Of a stretch of 64,000 bases of DNA, positions 12,001 through 19,070 are shown in pieces; the first letter of the stretch is position 1; every line of letters begins with the position of its first letter. A model generated the notes under the pieces. The model saw only the letters and a program-made list of their open reading frames with translations, did no database searches and was not told where the DNA came from. The stretch spans positions 81,947 to 145,946 of IMG/VR virus record IMGVR_UViG_3300022926_001804, one strand, 5' to 3'. This stretch comes from a virus. Made by a program: the position numbers and the translations under genes.

Positions 12001-14099
12001 TCTTTTTTGCGATTATTATTGACGTAAACTTTAATTTCTAAATCAGCAATAGTAGCACTATTATCATAAACATCGATAATAAAGTTATTTGTTCTAGTAT
12101 CAACTGTTGGTTGTTGAATAACTGGCTGTACTGATTTTGTAGCCGCTTTGGTCCAACCTGACAAACTGCTATAAGTTGTTCTGTCAGTATATTTTCTTAA
12201 TAGTCCTGTATCAGTGCTTACGTTAAATACGTCAGTTAAAACATCATACTGGTAAGTGTCTGATAATAAATTAAAATCAAATACAATATCGCCACTATTT
12301 TCAATAGTTCTATATGACAGTGGGAATCCTAATTCAGTATCATTAGTTCCTGTTCCTACCTTATAACTAAAAATTTTGTTACCAGCAAAAGAACTTCCGT
12401 CTAATGTAGATAGCGCAATTCCTTGATCATTATATAAATCAAACAAAGGTTGCTGATTTACAGATGTTTTATCTTGTGCTTGTTTCCAAACTGTTCCTGT
12501 ATAGTAGAAAACTTTACCTTTAAATTTTTCACCAGATTTAACTAGTACTGTTTCATTTTCTAATGGTGTAGTATCAGTAGTTTCTATTAATGTAATTTGT
12601 CTGCTACCATTATGAGAAATAAATTTAACTTCATAAATCTTGCCGCTAACTAATGAATCTGGATCTGCGGTAAACAATACTCTCATACCGTTTACAAGTT
12701 CAATGCCGTCGACAAAATAACCTACTTGTCCTTCAATATCTGAAAATACGTCTGTTGTTACAGTATCAACTAGGTCAACAGCACCTTTTGCTTCAGTACC
12801 ATAATTAAAAAGTTTTAAACCTGGTTCAAACTCAATAATAGGTCTTGTAGCTCTGTAGGTTTGATCAAGTTCTGCCGGTACATTATTAATTAATGCAGTA
12901 GTTTCAATAACAGTTTTATGTGTCCATTTATTATAACGAGACCATTGATTTCTATCTTTGGCTGCTCTGTTAATAACAATATAATCTTTGAGAGTAGCAT
13001 ACGAAATTGCTTCATCAAATGGTAGATCAGCAAAACCTTGCATATCATATTCAACGCCTTGATCTAATAGATAGTCAGCTGTAATAACAAGATCTGATTC
13101 TGAAATTAATTTAATACTATTTCCAACTCCTTCAACATACCATGTTCCAGTTGCATAAATTTCAGGAGTTACTTTTCCGTAAAAGTTAACTCTCATGCCG
13201 TTAGATAGTTCATATCCATTCTGCATGGTGTATGTTTTTTTGCCTAAAATTTCAGCAGTAATATTAATTTCAGTAGCATCAATAATATTTTTAATAATAA
13301 TTAAACCCGATGCTTCGATATCATTGTCGTTTGTATAATACAGATAATCAGGAGATTCAAGATCTACAACAAATGTAAATTGTCCGGTTTCTACGCTTTG
13401 CTGACTTACTCCAACATTATAGAGATTAGAATCGTCTTTAACTGATCTGCTTGTTCTAATTGACAACGGCATATCAACTGTGTTAATATCAAATGTATAT
13501 GTTTGTCCTCTATACAATGTTAGTGTAGGATTACTAGTCGGAACATCTGGATTAAATGTATATGCAAAATTATCAGTATTGTCTTGCTTTCCTACTGTAA
13601 AGGTACTAACAATTTCTGTTGAACTTCCGTATACAGGAATAGAACTAGGACCTGCTGGTAGCCAATAATATTCACGAAAGTTTACAAATTTATCCCAATC
13701 AATATGAGGACTCCAAGCATAGTATTCTTGACTGTTTAGTAAGCTATGATTATCTACTTCGCCGTTTCTAATTTTACTAGCATTTACATAGTCTCTATAA
13801 TCTCTATAAAAAGTAGTATTTCCAAGTGTATCTTCAACCAATGCAACTGGTTCTAATTGATAGTTACGTCTATCACCTGCTAGTTCTGCAATATAATTGT
13901 CGCCTGTCTTAAAGGCTTTTGCATTTTTTCTTCCGATAAATCCGTCAGTCTTTTGTACAACACCTGGTTGCATTAACTGATCTAAAGTACTACTTAAAAA
14001 CTTTTTATTTGCTGTTGTTCTAAAATAGCGAGGCAACATATCAGCGGTGCGTCTTTTAGAATCATCATCAATTGGAATACCATTTTCATCTTGCGCCAT
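1..14099 (-). CDS. Giant baseplate/tail structural protein in the gp7 position, 3' end outside window
   Basis: An open frame with no stop from the ATG at 14099 to the left edge, at least 4,699 codons. Its ATG overlaps the gp6 stop as TAATG, so it is translationally coupled to gp6. T4 order places gp7, the central wedge protein, after gp6; I recall similar giant virion proteins in marine T4-like phages, but gp7 homology is inferred from position. The start reads MAQDENGIPIDDDSKRRTAD and continues with LPRYFRTTANKKFL. By eye there are FG-GAP-like propeller segments near residues 2250 (YLAIGSPNAS) and 3010 (IAVGAPYNSD), several W-Y-GD-V-Y chitin-binding-like modules, and GSGY...P beta motifs near residues 3935-3965 (AGSGYTSAPKLVI, NSGSGYLSQP). 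It therefore shares building blocks with the fibres at 45-64 kb. Probably a virion baseplate component with surface-binding parts. Confidence 0.85.
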   Translation of the reverse strand, partial: MAQDENGIPIDDDSKRRTADMLPRYFRTTANKKFLSSTLDQLMQPGVVQKTDGFIGRKNAKAFKTGDNYIAELAGDRRNYQLEPVALVEDTLGNTTFYRDYRDYVNASKIRNGEVDNHSLLNSQEYYAWSPHIDWDKFVNFREYYWLPAGPSSIPVYGSSTEIVSTFTVGKQDNTDNFAYTFNPDVPTSNPTLTLYRGQTYTFDINTVDMPLSIRTSRSVKDDSNLYNVGVSQQSVETGQFTFVVDLESPDYLYYTNDNDIEASGLIIIKNIIDATEINITAEILGKKTYTMQNGYELSNGMRVNFYGKVTPEIYATGTWYVEGVGNSIKLISESDLVITADYLLDQGVEYDMQGFADLPFDEAISYATLKDYIVINRAAKDRNQWSRYNKWTHKTVIETTALINNVPAELDQTYRATRPIIEFEPGLKLFNYGTEAKGAVDLVDTVTTDVFSDIEGQVGYFVDGIELVNGMRVLFTADPDSLVSGKIYEVKFISHNGSRQITLIETTDTTPLENETVLVKSGEKFKGKVFYYTGTVWKQAQDKTSVNQQPLFDLYNDQGIALSTLDGSSFAGNKIFSYKVGTGTNDTELGFPLSYRTIENSGDIVFDFNLLSDTYQYDVLTDVFNVSTDTGLLRKYTDRTTYSSLSGWTKAATKSVQPVIQQPTVDTRTNNFIIDVYDNSATIADLEIKVYVNNNRKKENTDYLIDRFNGYCYINFNNDLTVGDKLVIKTYTKTPKNTRGYYEFPTNLEKNPLNENVESFTLGEVLDHVGSIVDNAKDFNGIFPGSSNLKDLGDVTPLGLRFVQHSGPINLALYNITNKDFDAIRAIRYSGLEYIKFKREFLRVANELGFEGETKVHVDKILQSITEVQTNKDPFYFSDMVPFGSDTLTRHVIEDQSQTVFSLKRGIDFTKLNQYAVLPYFNGSLLVKDRDYTITVDGFLTLNITVTNNDILDVYEFESTDGCWVPPTPTKLGLYPKYTPEIFLDDTYINVVTEVTGPYKVYGRDETTTQSFKGKVGWFYPLFTSEADAIDYDTANGGAGVAHDHVFAGCNQLFFMPSSSANHATIDINSFESWPGAQPMLQGHDGSLWKCYGDYRDRLLLDFERRIYDNLKQQYNENVFDIADFVETRTRKTGFTRYGTARTLISEFNRWLETVGTPDYSANTRFDRTNGFTFSYNKWADVENNSLPGFWRAIYKDFYNTDRPHSHPWEILGLTEKPDWFDTEYGTAPYTRNNLLLWKDMASGIVRAPNEKIVYRNKFKNTLISKYIPTDDQGNLLPPNLSGIALSGLDSSYSDGYVFGDEGPVETAWRRSSHYPFALMASWAINNPAQFFGIAFDVSRIKRNGAGELVYTETSKRIRLDKLKFPNSASDSSRVFTAGIINYIQGYLAQNETLKFSTYQQELTSLQNKLASKIGGFTQKSKFRLILDARTPTNEGNVFVPDENYKIQLTKSIPINVYSYSGMIIEIVPQGYIIRGYDRDLPIFKTYSVIRKNNDRLVRVGGVSESFLNWDTGKFYEVGQIVENNNVYYRVKIGHTSGTSFNLDNFQKLAELPEEGGAQAFFSKNFDTREVVEIPYGTLVSDIQGVVDIILGYQKFLDSNGFKFELFNQNIEEIENWTLSAKEFMFWTTQNWDTGTVITLSPSARQVMFAEAYTVVDDIYNNFYDYSLLKADGKRLLADFATTERDTTNSFGIYVKNTEDGIFHLKVPVVQHEHAVIIDNKTVFNDVIYNRAQGYRQERIKVKGYRSDEWNGSYNIPGFIFDDAKIEDWASWQDYSIGALVKYKQYYYVAKVNVVGTETFNERSFVRLNEKPEQKLLPNWDYKAKQFTDFYDLDSDNFDTEQQRLAQHLIGYQKRRYLENIINDDVSQYKFFQGAIQDKGTKNVLTKLFDKLGSANKDSLEFFEEWAVRIGRYGATTGDDQFDIVFDEARYRMEPQTVELVNEIDPQDTSLVYRLTRNNVYVKSQNYDHKPFPVKYFNDDNSYTKTAGYVNTNDVKLSLLNYDDILDQSISAINTGEFVWTANNKSQQTWSVYKHATTDYVIKSVTATSNGTFTITLNRKTNFIVGDIIGVVDTNETTDGFYKIAEINLNKITLSTTGESTELDDIKGYVTYFKPVRLSRLSDANAIIDAPTTFSLSGDTSITDTIWVDDDDTGKWIVLKNKQVYELKPDIKNVTAGLLDSTDKDFGSDISVTENNNTIAVSAPKDLNGSVYVFARPSDNTEFGLRQQIDEFTGIFESGGGFGSSVSISPDGEYLAIGSPNASNVKSKFRGDYKNTVAYNINDIVLYRSQLWKSRKVQDADSIQQFLSHASNQQSKIDEYDSDDQSYPDVEYMVRGNYTINDAPADHILIRAQTEQFEGTKPGDVLELKWNRYTTTTSAGIAPFNGDSVLNETFINGSHEIVHKVEAIVHIQSALSIPESGSDITTDTAKATIAYRYVNDENQMTIYLNNLNGAFLDTGSIYQNGVLVGDYERQLKITDNYHAGWWHINVGSEFSTTELVETNANLVVTDIKLENEIRSNSLFTNILDIKRLANTTTPTFPSEFGILSHRQGQTGTVIIDGRWWFRTSTQHYTDTSVNDEVSFWLNQIRVNGNVQDPQPVLGLSFDYLNNSIHTVADKWNGWLEVRLTNFDLSGNPFIPSIGTQLIDSATGETAEVAWIERAFGVAKIYLKNKSGQWAFGSDYGQNSTAQFVENDSTLRTIGPINSCHLENDISGGLIVIDTNTNIPVPPNQTYLRDLEYWHYSSNTIDGILETAETPSSLNLDWTRVYNIPVTTSGYESGNDSEGTFAIYKKTGSIYQLVNYYTVPNSDNFRKLGASCKFVQKSSTSYRLFVLAKGNNTEENQGRIYFFDKNETEDWNLGIEPLYRGMHSVNATYFDGEYVRFGDSIYEAKTNITPGAFNLAEWAEINSGVDLLGYVPNDTNYSITESTLEQQFLEEIGEEFDTSSLGEVLVLTARYTNPDDSSVPNRKVVVYKLVNDQYVYSQLLEPFNLSENYGSSIAVSNDGKKIAVGAPYNSDISLNGGAVYVYILKDGVYTFTQTLRPKDLTDNTQFGFKLDFDGNTLAITSKGGDIIKYTTFDVELTTFDGDATKLNTVDNDSGLVSIYETINDTLLYGQDFSYDRDTENFGNIIKVKNNHIYLGLPDQTVTTNNTVDKGVVAEFRKPLNSTSWSIVTSPVLPADLSKFKGVYLYNKTNNAQVAYLDYIDPIQGKIAGVAEQEISFKTSYDPARYTISTATGVTPQPLDYTSTKWVGKLWWDIDSARFINHHQGDITESTANFNKLYPGTTVDVYEWVESKLRPSEWDTQSETEAGLAKGISGTSKYGDSAYSVRRKYNSASQTFTTYYYYWVKNKATIPAIETRKLSALSVSRIISNPENSNIKFVAILSNNRFAIYNCESLIKDKDIAISFNWWTIDNQQQNTHIQYQLISDGLETSRPNSTIEQKWIDSLVGFDTNDRPVPDINLPIKQKYGSLNEPRQSWFINKTEARKQFVERANKILANNLIVDEFDLTKLTDSDPLPTIATGIFDTTSDSYAELRFVSIAKVRPATLQLEIENGVIINVLITDPGQGYINPPTYIITDTLGSEGELEFTLNANGGINSVRIINSGKNYTNNVKISIRKFAVLVKSDESINGKWSVYQYVLGEWQRVLTQSYDVNLYWKYKDWYDTGYNQFTLINYTLEGSYQIYGLADNIGDVIKISNVGSGGWLLLEKIANEDTVDYSVNYKTIGRESGTIELLDSLYDVTSDNVAYDGASFDKIFYDTEPVAEFRKIITILRDNIFIDQLQLHWNEMFFAGLRYVFSEQPNVDWAFKTSFVKAKHNIGELEQKVTFQNDNLSSYEDYVEEMKPYKTKIREYISSYEKIDPANNVVTDFDLAPVYNEQEGRIIPQSVQVVNNEIIAGVANTTTYPSKHWLDNVGFELTQINIADAGSGYTSAPKLVISGGGGTGATAQAFVGNGQITSVLVTNSGSGYLSQPTIDIIGSLEDGGTEARLSPVLGNGKARSTHIRCKFDRVTKTYLFQTLSEIETFATTLDQLEIDLKWPMQLKTTQVTVTIDGLESLRSEYTFSNVKDTTKGYTRYFGRISFTNALDANKEVIVTYNKAPDLLQAQDRINLYYNPNTGMYGNDLGQLLDGIDYGGVEVTSFDFGGGSGWDSDGWFTSTYDTFDTTFEDEIFQFGDDSTRILTFGSPLEVGAIYNIYRNGVRIDDPNYPDNPTNPNALIASVTGAGQTGIAITDDGDIVEDTIIVFDEDIIPLSSGDILVFRKTTSDGSFLPDPRSYDTILSGGDLQFNTARGFNPEEIIVDGDGFVTPTTSKGPEEQVPGQILDAVDIRVFHRPEAGGSILTSNSYRANGTEIVFEFGIQPQNDKGLIVKLDSVIQPSTVYDVNYKNKTVTFKTVPASGTLINIVSISGNGQDLLEEGQYVADGSTSAFTTKAKYSKELDFYVTVDGGEVEAVLVDDNEKAQILFGSPPKDQSLVSYFVYSKTDAFSKIEVEEFVGDGSTKLFDLTKTPYSAIPNSHNVIVKQGNRLLNPGYNQQFDVTTAQREYFLEIWQTPVGSFDASDVLFVLNGKELTIAVEYNIRPSNSSVILEPGIGKDGDILEAYIVTDGDYAFGSIQQINNQNTWVDSGKTLQLKVAPEIGETLTVYTFNKHDSMGFERINYDIVARETLVVGTEDYIQFNHIKNGLIKLRYPAV

Positions 14100-17000
14100 T
14101 AGTAACTACTGCCTCCACTGCTGTTAGTATCGCTTGAGCTAGTTGAGCTCGAATTGTTTGTTGCTGTGCTTGTTAACGGTTGACTTTGTATTCCAACATT
14201 GTTTGTACCGGTACTAGTAACAACTGCACCACTTGCTTGAATTTTAGATGCTGTAACTGAATCAATTATTTCTATATCATCTACGGTTGCATCACTTACA
14301 AATAATTCATCATTTTCGCATTTAATTTCGTATAGACTACCAAACGCTTGGGATCCTTGTTTAGGAACAATTAGCATGTTTGAAATATCTGGCGCATTTT
14401 GATTCATTACATAAGTTACTAACTCGGAAAAATGAAATGTTTCTCCAAAGTCCCAATTAGACAATGCAAAAAATTTATTAATTGATGCAATAATTCTTGA
14501 TTTTAAATCGTTATCGTTTACCACTTCACTTGTGTTTTTTACAATTTTAAATGTTGCTTGCAAGGATGGTTGAGCATGAGAGCCAAATAACGGCTTGTAT
14601 CTAACTGGATGATAAATTACTTCATCGCTAATTGATTTGTACTGATTAATCAATACTCCATAATTTTGATATAGTTCATCTGAGCTAGGTGGCAAAGGTT
14701 GTTCCTCAAGTGTTCCTGCAAGATATTGTCTATAAAGATTATCATATGATCTAGTTAACATATGTACATCAATAATATTTGAAACACTAGGATCAATTCT
14801 ATTACTTTCATCTGCACTATGAACATATTGGAATTTTAGATCATCTCTACCTGTATATGCTTGATAGTCTGACGTTAATGTTAATATACCATTTGTTAAA
14901 ACTTTAAAGTTTTTTGTGTTTACGATATAAAACACTTTTCCTTCGGGATAATCTACAAAAGAACCAATTTCAATTTCTGTGTTAACTACATCAATATTGC
15001 CGCCGTCGGCATAGTAATTGTATTTGTAAAAACCTTGATCTGTTTCAACACGTTTTAAGAAAATATATTTTGTAAGAGGTAATACTTGTGGTGCAACAAC
15101 ATTATCAAAAATGTCTGGATCGTCTACACTTCCGTCTTCGTTTACATCAAAGAAACTTACTTCAACTTTTTTACTGTTAACGTACCCGTCTTGATTTCTA
15201 TATTCGCTTACAATTTCCCAAGGAATGTCACTATTAAAAGCATTTAATGAATCAGGTTTTGTATTATAGTTAAGAATTGAAACTTTGTCTTTAACTAGCT
15301 GGCCTGTTGCAGAATCATAAATTTTGTTTTGTCCGTCAAAATAGAAAGATAATTCTTTGTCGCTTTCAAATATGTATTTTAATCCTCTATTAGTAATTGT
15401 ATATTTTTCGCCGTTGGTTTGAAAAAGGATAATCCAACTAGCATCTAATTGGTTATTAGTAACGTCACCGGTCTTACCGTTGCTAAATGTAGATGCAACA
15501 TTTAAGTTTTCATTAATAATAACACGCCAAATTCTATTAACTTGATCGTATCTTAAACCGAACGTTTTATAAGCAAATACTTGATCAATAATTTGTGACC
15601 TAACATCGCTTGTAATATCTTTTACTAGTTTTGGTTTTACTTCTTCAAGAACACTGTTAGCTGGAAGTATTTCATTAAACACAATTGGTCCAACTCCTGT
15701 AACACTGTCAACCGATGTTCCTGCGCCATTAACACTAATAACTTTTACCCACTTGTAAGTGCTTGCACCTTTTGCATTGGCATTACTGGTTAGTCCATCT
15801 CCTAAAAAGTAAAAGCCTGCAGGTGGCTTAAATTTAAGTAATGCCCCTGCTTCTAAATACTTTAATGAACCGCCGGTAAATGTACCTGTTTGATAAGGAA
15901 TATCAGAAGTATTAACAAGATATCCTGTACTAATATTTGTACCTTTAGTTGATTGAACCCATGTAGCATTCAAATCACTAACAATAATTTTTGCATAGTT
16001 TGAAAAATAGAAATTACTAATCGATCTGCTTTTAATAATAGGTAAAATTAAATTTTCAATAGTACCTTCAATATCTGTTTGATTACTAAATGTAAAGGAT
16101 TGCTTGTCTTCAAATTCTTCTCTATAAATAATACCGTCTGATGCAAATAAATTTGTACTAGAATATTTTCCGGTTACATCTTTTAAATCAAAGTAGCGAC
16201 TAATACCGCTACTAATTCTGTTAGTTGATTTAACTTTAACAATTTCTTGATTAATAGTTAGTGGAATGATATTATAGTCTTCACCGGTGACCATTCTATT
16301 TTGTGTATAATATGTCTGTGGTGCGTTTTGTCTAATAGATGGTGTACTTTCACTAGTAGTAGCGTTAGTAACATTTTCTTTAAGTTCAAGTCCGATAGTT
16401 AATGTTTCAATAGTTCCTGCTTTTGAAATATAATCTAAACTAATATTAATACTTGTAAGCTCTTCGGGCTTAATTTTCATTGATCTATTTGCACTAGTTC
16501 TGTAGAATATTCTAAAGTTTCCACCTGGAAGACTTCCAAAAGTACCGTCAGCAAATATTAAACTAATTTCATCATTAGCACGAGTTTGTACAACATAAAA
16601 GTTTCTAGTGCCTTTAGAAACGCTGTTATAAATTGCATTGTTTCCTTCAATAGAGCTAACCTTTGTCCAAAGTGATGTTGGAACTCCGCTTGAGTTAACT
16701 TGATACAACCAAATATCACTGTTATTAATATTTTCAGCTTCAATTGCTATTTTTTGATTAGCACTTGGATTGTCAACTGTAAATTGTGACGAGCTTAATG
16801 ATCCTTGTCTAAAATGTAGGAAATAGCCAGTGTTTGAACTTGCTGTTCCTCTACCATCTTCTCTATAGAGAAATGCCAAACTATTTCCAGGAATAGGAGG
16901 CTCTTCAACTAATTTACTATTAATTAAATCGATATCAGTAGAAACCACTTCAAATTGTGTAGTTAATCCATTAACTGCTTTACTAAACCCATATACAGGT

Positions 17001-17587
17001 ACATCTACATTGTTAGATTTAAATCTATATTGCTGAGTTAATACACTATTAATGCTTGCAGTTTTAGTAGGTTTTCCGATTGTATTGTTTTGCGGTAAGG
17101 CCGCATTAAGAACTCTTCTAAATTGTTCTGGCCAGTTTGAGTTACTCGGATCATTCCATATAACAGTTTGATCTGCTAAATTAAATCCATTACTATCAAA
17201 AATTTCTTCAGTAGTTGATACTGTATCAAATTTAATTAATCCATTTGCCGCCTGGTTTCTTTTAGGATTATAAGATAACATACGTGCAAGACGTAATACA
17301 CTATCGCGACGCTCTGCTAGTTCTAAGAAATTTTCACGTGCATTTAAATCAACGCGATAACTAATATTTTGACCTAAAAATGCAATAGTATCAATTAGTG
17401 CAAGATATTCTGAAGTATCAATATAATCATTAAAATCTTCTGGATAATTTGTTCTTAGATAGTTAATCATAGAACGTCTTAAAGTATCAAAGTCGTAGCT
17501 ACGGAACTCCGCATTGCGATAACTTTGATATACTTTTTTCCAATCTTCTGAAAGAAGTAGTCTATTTTGGCGGTCGGTTGATGACAT
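14099..17587 (-). CDS. 6: Baseplate wedge protein gp6
   Basis: 1162 residues, far longer than T4 gp6 (about 660). The N-terminal third is typical of the family: LSEDWKKVYQSYRNAEF, then SYDFDTLRRSMINYLRTNYP and EYLALIDTIAFLGQNISYRV, where wedge subunits dimerise around the hub. gp6 forms the continuous inner ring of the baseplate and works with gp25, gp53 and gp7. The C-terminus is Ser/Thr/Asn-rich and low in complexity, probably disordered. The start is ATGTCATCAACC with GAGGAA upstream; a late-promoter-like motif lies about 26 nt before it, so gp6 and the giant gene can be transcribed separately from gp25. The middle is expanded relative to T4, and its function is not visible. Identification is by recognised family sequence and gene order. 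Confidence 0.95.
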   Translation of the reverse strand: MSSTDRQNRLLLSEDWKKVYQSYRNAEFRSYDFDTLRRSMINYLRTNYPEDFNDYIDTSEYLALIDTIAFLGQNISYRVDLNARENFLELAERRDSVLRLARMLSYNPKRNQAANGLIKFDTVSTTEEIFDSNGFNLADQTVIWNDPSNSNWPEQFRRVLNAALPQNNTIGKPTKTASINSVLTQQYRFKSNNVDVPVYGFSKAVNGLTTQFEVVSTDIDLINSKLVEEPPIPGNSLAFLYREDGRGTASSNTGYFLHFRQGSLSSSQFTVDNPSANQKIAIEAENINNSDIWLYQVNSSGVPTSLWTKVSSIEGNNAIYNSVSKGTRNFYVVQTRANDEISLIFADGTFGSLPGGNFRIFYRTSANRSMKIKPEELTSINISLDYISKAGTIETLTIGLELKENVTNATTSESTPSIRQNAPQTYYTQNRMVTGEDYNIIPLTINQEIVKVKSTNRISSGISRYFDLKDVTGKYSSTNLFASDGIIYREEFEDKQSFTFSNQTDIEGTIENLILPIIKSRSISNFYFSNYAKIIVSDLNATWVQSTKGTNISTGYLVNTSDIPYQTGTFTGGSLKYLEAGALLKFKPPAGFYFLGDGLTSNANAKGASTYKWVKVISVNGAGTSVDSVTGVGPIVFNEILPANSVLEEVKPKLVKDITSDVRSQIIDQVFAYKTFGLRYDQVNRIWRVIINENLNVASTFSNGKTGDVTNNQLDASWIILFQTNGEKYTITNRGLKYIFESDKELSFYFDGQNKIYDSATGQLVKDKVSILNYNTKPDSLNAFNSDIPWEIVSEYRNQDGYVNSKKVEVSFFDVNEDGSVDDPDIFDNVVAPQVLPLTKYIFLKRVETDQGFYKYNYYADGGNIDVVNTEIEIGSFVDYPEGKVFYIVNTKNFKVLTNGILTLTSDYQAYTGRDDLKFQYVHSADESNRIDPSVSNIIDVHMLTRSYDNLYRQYLAGTLEEQPLPPSSDELYQNYGVLINQYKSISDEVIYHPVRYKPLFGSHAQPSLQATFKIVKNTSEVVNDNDLKSRIIASINKFFALSNWDFGETFHFSELVTYVMNQNAPDISNMLIVPKQGSQAFGSLYEIKCENDELFVSDATVDDIEIIDSVTASKIQASGAVVTSTGTNNVGIQSQPLTSTATNNSSSTSSSDTNSSGGSSY

Positions 17588-17612
17588 CGGCGTTCCTCAA
17601 TTCTTTGTTACA

Positions 17613-17621
17613 GTATTTATT
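17613..17621 (-). promoter_or_regulatory. Late promoter-like motif before gp6
   Basis: On the minus strand the motif AATAAATAC stands about 26 nt before the gp6 start in a 63-nt gap. It resembles the T4 late promoter core TATAAATA, read by gp55-bound RNA polymerase. It would restart transcription inside the baseplate operon ahead of its two longest genes. Confidence 0.55.
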
Positions 17622-17650
17622 ATATTGGGTTATAGCGGTACTTAATTGTG

Positions 17651-18082
17651 TCACAGAAGTCCAATATTTTTATCAAACTGTAATCTTAAATTTTCGCTAA
17701 TATTATATTGTAAGTAAGATATTGTACATTCGATTTGCAATCCTTGTTCGTACTCTGAAACTTGTACAGCTTCTGCTGAAGTTCTTGGATCATAGTTTAC
17801 AATATTAGTAACATTTGCGGTAATGGCTTCTTTTAATTCTTCTGTTAGAGGCTCATATAATGCATCCCATATAATACAACCAAACGTAGGATTAGAAATT
17901 TTTTCACCTTGTCTAATATTAAAATGATTAATTAAGTCTTGCTTAATCAACTCAAAATCGTAAAGCTGAAACGTATTTGCTTCAGGATTTACTGTACTAA
18001 ATCCCCTATATGCCTTTTGTTTTACAGGCGATTTTGGGGCTTTTTGCGATTTAATTTTAATTTGTTTGTATAAGTCTGCCAT
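17651..18082 (-). CDS. 25: Baseplate wedge protein gp25
   Basis: 143 residues from MADLYKQIKIKSQ, close to T4 gp25 (132). The core shows the gp25/P2 gpW pattern: RQGEKISNPTFGCIIWDALY followed by EPLTEEL. gp25 binds gp6 and gp53 in the inner wedge and is the conserved sheath-initiating element of contractile systems. A longer in-frame start at 18139 lies inside the preceding gene and adds residues unlike the family. The start at 18082 lies 14 nt after the preceding stop and has AAAGG upstream, so it is preferred. The stop is TGA. It lies between the PAAR spike-tip gene and gp6, as expected. Confidence 0.93.
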   Translation of the reverse strand: MADLYKQIKIKSQKAPKSPVKQKAYRGFSTVNPEANTFQLYDFELIKQDLINHFNIRQGEKISNPTFGCIIWDALYEPLTEELKEAITANVTNIVNYDPRTSAEAVQVSEYEQGLQIECTISYLQYNISENLRLQFDKNIGLL

Positions 18083-18096
18083 GCTAGTATTTACCT

Positions 18097-19068
18097 TTAA
18101 TAAGGATACCCGTTTGCGCGAAGTGTTTCTAACGCCCACGGATAATTTGGCAATGTAGTTCTACTACCATTGCTTCCCCAAGCAACTTTTGCTCCGCGGA
18201 TATCTATGTGTGTAAAAGTATTATAAACGCCAATTGCAGTAAATCCATTGTCAATTGCCGCTTGTATAAATTCTTGTCGTTGTGCGTTCGATAAACCAGT
18301 TTGTACAACATCTACTGCATTACCTTGCATATGTTGACTACTTTTTGCTCCGCCGACACTTTCATTATATGCTGGCGAACGATATCCGCTAGTAATTTGT
18401 AATTGGTATCCTACTTGTTGAGATACTCCTTCTAAATTTGCAACTACTTGTGGCTTTACTCTAGTGTCAACATGCGACAACCATTGAATGTATTGACCGT
18501 TTTCATTGCTAGGTTGCGGACTTGGTGTTTGTTCGTTTACTACTTGTGCATCTTGTGGACCTGAAACATTATTGACAGGACTTGTATTACTGTAGCGGTT
18601 AGCATCGCCTCCGGATTGCGTAGCAATTCCGCCATCACCATATTCTGTTGCTTCATTTTGATCAGGATCAACACCATTAGCTTCTTCAACAGCTCTGCCT
18701 TCTAATATGTCAAGTGCTTCTTCTTCTGGTCTACTAAAATTAGTTGCTCCAATTGCTATAGCAACTGCGTCAGCGGCGTCACCTACGATAACTGTAGATT
18801 CCCCTTGTGCAGTTTCAGGTGCACAATGAGCACCTCCTAATGGAATACATAATGCGTCAGCGGCAGCACCGTCTGGAGAATGATTTACTACTGCTCTACC
18901 ATTTATAAACACTCCGTTGCTACCTGCTGAAAGTGCGCCATCGCCATGGCTGTTAGGATCACCGTCAACTGAAACTAATTCGCCTACAACATATACATCG
19001 CTCTGTCCGGAAACAACTGTAGTTGCTCCACAACTTCTAGTATGTCCGTTTATGTGTATAGCTGGCAT
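18097..19068 (-). CDS. PAAR-type spike tip protein fused to an M15-family peptidase domain
   Basis: 323 residues. Residues 1-105 carry PAAR-type sequence (MPAIHINGHTRSCG, HGDGALSAGSNGVFINGR, HSPDGAAADAL): a short pointed domain that caps the central spike in contractile machines. After an acidic, low-complexity linker (about 110-185), residues 190-323 look like a zinc D-Ala-D-Ala peptidase of the M15/YcbK type: ITSGYRSPAYNESVGG, SSQHMQGNAVDV with His and Asp ligands, and THIDIRG as the second HxD. The family cuts peptidoglycan stem peptides. The gene lies between gp5 and gp25, with AAGGACG as ribosome binding site. The fusion would carry a murein peptidase at the very tip of the spike. Domain calls rest on motifs; activity is inferred. 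Confidence 0.85.
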   Translation of the reverse strand: MPAIHINGHTRSCGATTVVSGQSDVYVVGELVSVDGDPNSHGDGALSAGSNGVFINGRAVVNHSPDGAAADALCIPLGGAHCAPETAQGESTVIVGDAADAVAIAIGATNFSRPEEEALDILEGRAVEEANGVDPDQNEATEYGDGGIATQSGGDANRYSNTSPVNNVSGPQDAQVVNEQTPSPQPSNENGQYIQWLSHVDTRVKPQVVANLEGVSQQVGYQLQITSGYRSPAYNESVGGAKSSQHMQGNAVDVVQTGLSNAQRQEFIQAAIDNGFTAIGVYNTFTHIDIRGAKVAWGSNGSRTTLPNYPWALETLRANGYPY

Positions 19069-19070
19069 GT

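Noticed and set aside
17651-18139. Longer gp25 starting at 18139
   Set aside because: The extra 19 residues overlap the end of the PAAR gene and are unlike the gp25 family; the ATG at 18082 has better context.
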